Source: G965202915 sp965202915
Lineage (GTDB): Bacteria; Pseudomonadota; Gammaproteobacteria; Eutrophobiales; Eutrophobiaceae
Length of the DNA stretch: 64,000 nt
Assembly (NCBI GenBank): GCA_965202915.1
Contig: OZ241847.1
Span: 1,674,001 to 1,738,000 of the forward strand
Direction of reading: 5' to 3'
In this document: positions 61,405 through 64,000 of the stretch, one piece after another
Numbering within the stretch: the first letter of the stretch is position 1
How the letters are laid out: the number at the start of each line of letters is the position of its first letter
Position numbers and translations under genes: made by a program
The notes under the pieces: generated by a model
Seen by the model: only the letters and a program-made list of their open reading frames with translations
Database searches by the model: none
Told to the model about the DNA's origin: nothing

Positions 61405-63546
61405 ATGTATCCTTATTGTTTTATTCTACCGGCACTGATAGCGATCTTTGGCTCCGCCGGTTGCGATCATTCCACCTGGAACAATCCTTATCCGGTATCG
61501 GATAAGGCTGAGAATATTTATTATGATTCATTTTCCGAACGCCCCAAGCATCTCGATCCGGTGAGTTCCTATAGCGCCAATGAATACGTATTTTTAGGCC
61601 AGATATACGAACCGCCGTTGCAATATCATTTTCTCAAGCGTCCTTATGAGCTCACGACGTTAACCGCGACGGCAATGCCGCAACCGGTATATACCGATGC
61701 ACGGGGTGATCGGCTCGACCCCGGTGCGCCGGACCCGGAGCGGGTGACCTATGAAATTGCAATCAAGCCGGGGATCCTTTATCAGCCGCATCCGGCGTTT
61801 GCCAAAGACGAAACCGGCGCATTTGTTTATCATGATCTAAACCCGCGGAAATTGTCGGGCATACATACCCTGTCCGATTTTGCTCAGATTGGCTCCCGCG
61901 AGTTGAAGGCCGATGACTATCTGTATCAGATCAAACGTCTTGCCCATCCGCGGGTGCATTCGCCAATTACCGGGTTGATGTCGCAGTATATTCTCGGACT
62001 GCCCGAGCTTATCGAGCAATTACAATCTCACGACACCGACCGGTTTATAAATCTGCATGAATTTAATTTGCAGGGCGCGCGCAGGATCGATGATTATCGT
62101 TTTGAAATAATCCTCAAGAAAAAATACCCGCAGTTTATTTATTGGTTGTCCATGTCATTCTTTGCGCCCATGCCGTGGGAGGCGGACTATTTTTACAGCC
62201 AGCCCGGAATGCGGGATAGAAATATCACTCTGGACTGGTTCCCGGTCGGTACCGGCCCGTTTATGTTGACGGAAAACAATCCCAATCGGCGCATGGTATT
62301 GCGCAAAAACCCGAATTTCAGAGGGGAGACGTATCCTTATGAAGGCGATGATGTCGATATCCGCAATGACCTGTTGACGGATGCCGGCAAACCCATGCCT
62401 TTCCTGGACGCGGCGGTGTACAGTTTGGAAAAGGAATCCATCCCGGCATGGAATAAATTTTTACAGGGCTATTATGATGTATCGGGCATTGTGTCGGACA
62501 GTTTTGATCAGGCGGTACGGTTCAGCGCCGCCGGAGAGGCGCAATTGACCGAGGTTATGCGCGACCGGGGCATGCGACTGATCACCGAAGTCACCACGTC
62601 CACCTATTATATGGGCTTCAATATGGTCGATCAGACGGTCGGCGGGGACAGTGACCGCAATCGCTTATTAAGACGGGCCATTGCCATAGGCGTCGATTAT
62701 GAAGAATTTATTTCGATCTTTGCCAATGGCAGAGGCATTGCCGCCCAGGGTCCGATCCCGCCGGGCATTTTTGGCCACGTTGCCGGAGAGGCGGGCGTCA
62801 ACCCCTATGTGTATCGCTGGCAAAATAATAAACCCAAACGGCGATTGATTGACGCGGCCAGACAACTGTTGGTCGAGGCCGGCTATCCCAATGGCAGGGA
62901 CAGTAACACCGGCAAACCGCTGGTACTCTATCTGGACACCCCGGTCGCCGGGCCCGGCACCAAATCAAGGTTTGACTGGATGAGAAAACAATTTGCCAAA
63001 CTGGGAATTGATTTGGTGATTCGGGCCACCGATTACAATCGCTTCCAGGAAAAAATACGCACGGGCACCGCCCAGATATTCCAATGGGGCTGGAACGCCG
63101 ATTATCCCGATCCGGAAAATTTCTTTTTTCTGTTATATGGTCCGAATGCCAAGATAGACAATAATGGCGAGAATGCGGCAAATTATAAAAACGTCCAATT
63201 CGATCACTTGTTTGACCAAATGAAGAATATGCCGAATGGCGAAGCGCGGCAGAAAATTATCGATGAAATGGTTGAGATTGTCCGAAAAGACTCGCCCTGG
63301 CTGTGGGGATTCCATCCGGTCGGATTTTCCCTGCACCATGGATGGTATGGCAACGTCAAACCCAATTTAATGGCCAACAACACATTAAAATACAAGCGCA
63401 TCGATCCCATCCTGCGCTCGGAACAAAGACAGTTATGGAACCAACCGATCTGGTGGCCGGTTATCGTCGGCGTCATTGTTCTGATCCTGCTCATCCTGCC
63501 GGCCGTTATCAGCTATAAGAAACGCCAACGGGCGGTGATCCGATGA
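61405..63546 (+). CDS. Peptide-type ABC transporter substrate-binding lipoprotein with C-terminal membrane anchor
   Basis: 713 residues of the SBP_bac_5 family (peptide/nickel-type). N-terminal signal with a probable lipid Cys (FGSAGC, then Asp at +2, an inner-membrane retention signal in many proteobacteria). Binding-domain marks include DWFPVGTGPFMLTENNPNRR and FQWGWNADYPDPENFF. The C-terminus adds a helix (WWPVIVGVIVLILLILPAVI) and a basic tail, unusual in this family. Two anchors mean it stays tethered at the inner membrane. It overlaps the permease gene by 4 bases (ATGA). Confidence 0.88.
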   Translation: MYPYCFILPALIAIFGSAGCDHSTWNNPYPVSDKAENIYYDSFSERPKHLDPVSSYSANEYVFLGQIYEPPLQYHFLKRPYELTTLTATAMPQPVYTDARGDRLDPGAPDPERVTYEIAIKPGILYQPHPAFAKDETGAFVYHDLNPRKLSGIHTLSDFAQIGSRELKADDYLYQIKRLAHPRVHSPITGLMSQYILGLPELIEQLQSHDTDRFINLHEFNLQGARRIDDYRFEIILKKKYPQFIYWLSMSFFAPMPWEADYFYSQPGMRDRNITLDWFPVGTGPFMLTENNPNRRMVLRKNPNFRGETYPYEGDDVDIRNDLLTDAGKPMPFLDAAVYSLEKESIPAWNKFLQGYYDVSGIVSDSFDQAVRFSAAGEAQLTEVMRDRGMRLITEVTTSTYYMGFNMVDQTVGGDSDRNRLLRRAIAIGVDYEEFISIFANGRGIAAQGPIPPGIFGHVAGEAGVNPYVYRWQNNKPKRRLIDAARQLLVEAGYPNGRDSNTGKPLVLYLDTPVAGPGTKSRFDWMRKQFAKLGIDLVIRATDYNRFQEKIRTGTAQIFQWGWNADYPDPENFFFLLYGPNAKIDNNGENAANYKNVQFDHLFDQMKNMPNGEARQKIIDEMVEIVRKDSPWLWGFHPVGFSLHHGWYGNVKPNLMANNTLKYKRIDPILRSEQRQLWNQPIWWPVIVGVIVLILLILPAVISYKKRQRAVIR

Positions 63547-64000
63547 TCGCCTATATTATCCGCCGGATTCTGTACGCAGTGCCGATACTCATCGGCGTCA
63601 ATATCATTACCTTTGTATTATTCTTTGTCGTGAACACGCCGGATGATATGGCGCGCATGCATTTGGGCATGAAGCGGGTGACCCAGGACGCAATCGATAA
63701 ATGGAAACAGGAACGCGGTTATCACAAACCGGTCATTTATAACCCTCAGGCGGATGGTTTGGGCCAGATCAAAGACACCATTTTCTATGAACACTCGGTG
63801 CGCTTATTTGTATTCGATTTTGGCCGTTCCGATAATGGCCGCGATATCAGCTACGACATCAGCCAGAGAATATGGCCCAGCCTGGCAATCAGCGTTCCAA
63901 GCCTTGTCATCGGCCTGTTGAGTTATATCAGTTTTGGCTTATTACTGGCTTTTTTTCGCGCCACCTATGTCGATTATTCGGGGGTGATACTGTGTGTGAT
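63543..64000 (+). CDS. ABC transporter permease, OppB/DppB-like (partial, runs off the window)
   Basis: The start is clear: MIAYIIRRILYAVPILIGVNIITFVLFF, the first membrane helix and motif of the binding-protein-dependent permease family. Residues 40-110 form an extra hydrophilic segment (RMHLGMKRVTQDAID ... YHKPVIYNPQADGLG), and the second helix begins at SLAISVPSLVIGLLSYISFG. It pairs with the upstream substrate-binding lipoprotein. A second permease and ATPase genes are expected downstream. Confidence 0.9.
   Translation, partial: MIAYIIRRILYAVPILIGVNIITFVLFFVVNTPDDMARMHLGMKRVTQDAIDKWKQERGYHKPVIYNPQADGLGQIKDTIFYEHSVRLFVFDFGRSDNGRDISYDISQRIWPSLAISVPSLVIGLLSYISFGLLLAFFRATYVDYSGVILCV

Overview
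The window is a typical gammaproteobacterial chromosome segment of moderate GC. Conserved gene orders that support this are tRNA-Leu/tig/clpP/clpX/lon, parE-parC, argC to erpA, bioB-F-C-D, and the lepA-lepB-DUF4845-rnc-era-recO-pdxJ operon. A free-living chemotrophic or host-associated gammaproteobacterium fits, because there is a rubrerythrin/HDR-like/DUF3501 module and an Mrp-like multi-subunit antiporter cluster. I cannot name a genus from the sequence alone.

Layout. 1-2131: the end of a class I fructose-bisphosphate aldolase, then an accessory patch with an Eco29kI-type (GIY-YIG) restriction-modification pair and a HigBA toxin-antitoxin locus whose toxin gene is frameshifted. 2249-6293: a stand-alone receiver protein, a metallo-beta-lactamase-fold hydrolase, thiS-thiG, trmB and cysQ. 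6544-11758 (minus): a five-gene antiporter/complex I-like operon. 12044-18012: tRNA-Leu and the protein quality-control genes tig, clpP, clpX and lon, with a heat-shock-type promoter before lon. 18169-20675: rubrerythrin, a CCG-domain Fe-S protein and DUF3501, behind a promoter that overlaps a Fur-family-like palindrome. 20834-25056: topoisomerase IV.

25106-32266 is the main accessory region. It holds an IS1595-type transposase remnant, a second type II restriction-modification pair, a frameshifted efp, and a giant secreted-type FG-GAP/dockerin-like/RTX-like protein whose reading frame is broken at a run of 16 C (a likely phase-variation switch). It ends with two copies of a 26-29-bp terminal-inverted-repeat element flanking a DUF1640 coiled-coil gene. 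32383-45000 is mostly housekeeping: argC, a DUF6776-like gene, bactofilin, erpA, comF, biotin synthesis, purC, carbonic anhydrase, two tRNAs and RNase E.

The most striking find is at 46299-48514. A 2.2-kb mini-island carrying only an AbiEi/AbiEii toxin-antitoxin pair is inserted into the 5' end of prfC. It is bounded by a perfect 26-bp direct repeat made of prfC codons. The island side gives prfC a new N-terminus, and the displaced old 5' end survives as a relic whose start codon now reads ATA. This is the site and the logic used by SXT/R391-family elements, but no integrase remains here.

48569-54695 (minus) is the lepA-to-pdxJ operon. It is followed by uvrB, an aspartate aminotransferase, a Sel1-repeat protein, a fabI/dicarboxylate symporter pair, and the start of a peptide-type ABC transporter operon that runs off the right edge.

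Three genes (higB, efp, the transposase) carry frameshifts and a fourth (FG-GAP) is out of frame at a homopolymer. Real decay and assembly error cannot be told apart without reads.
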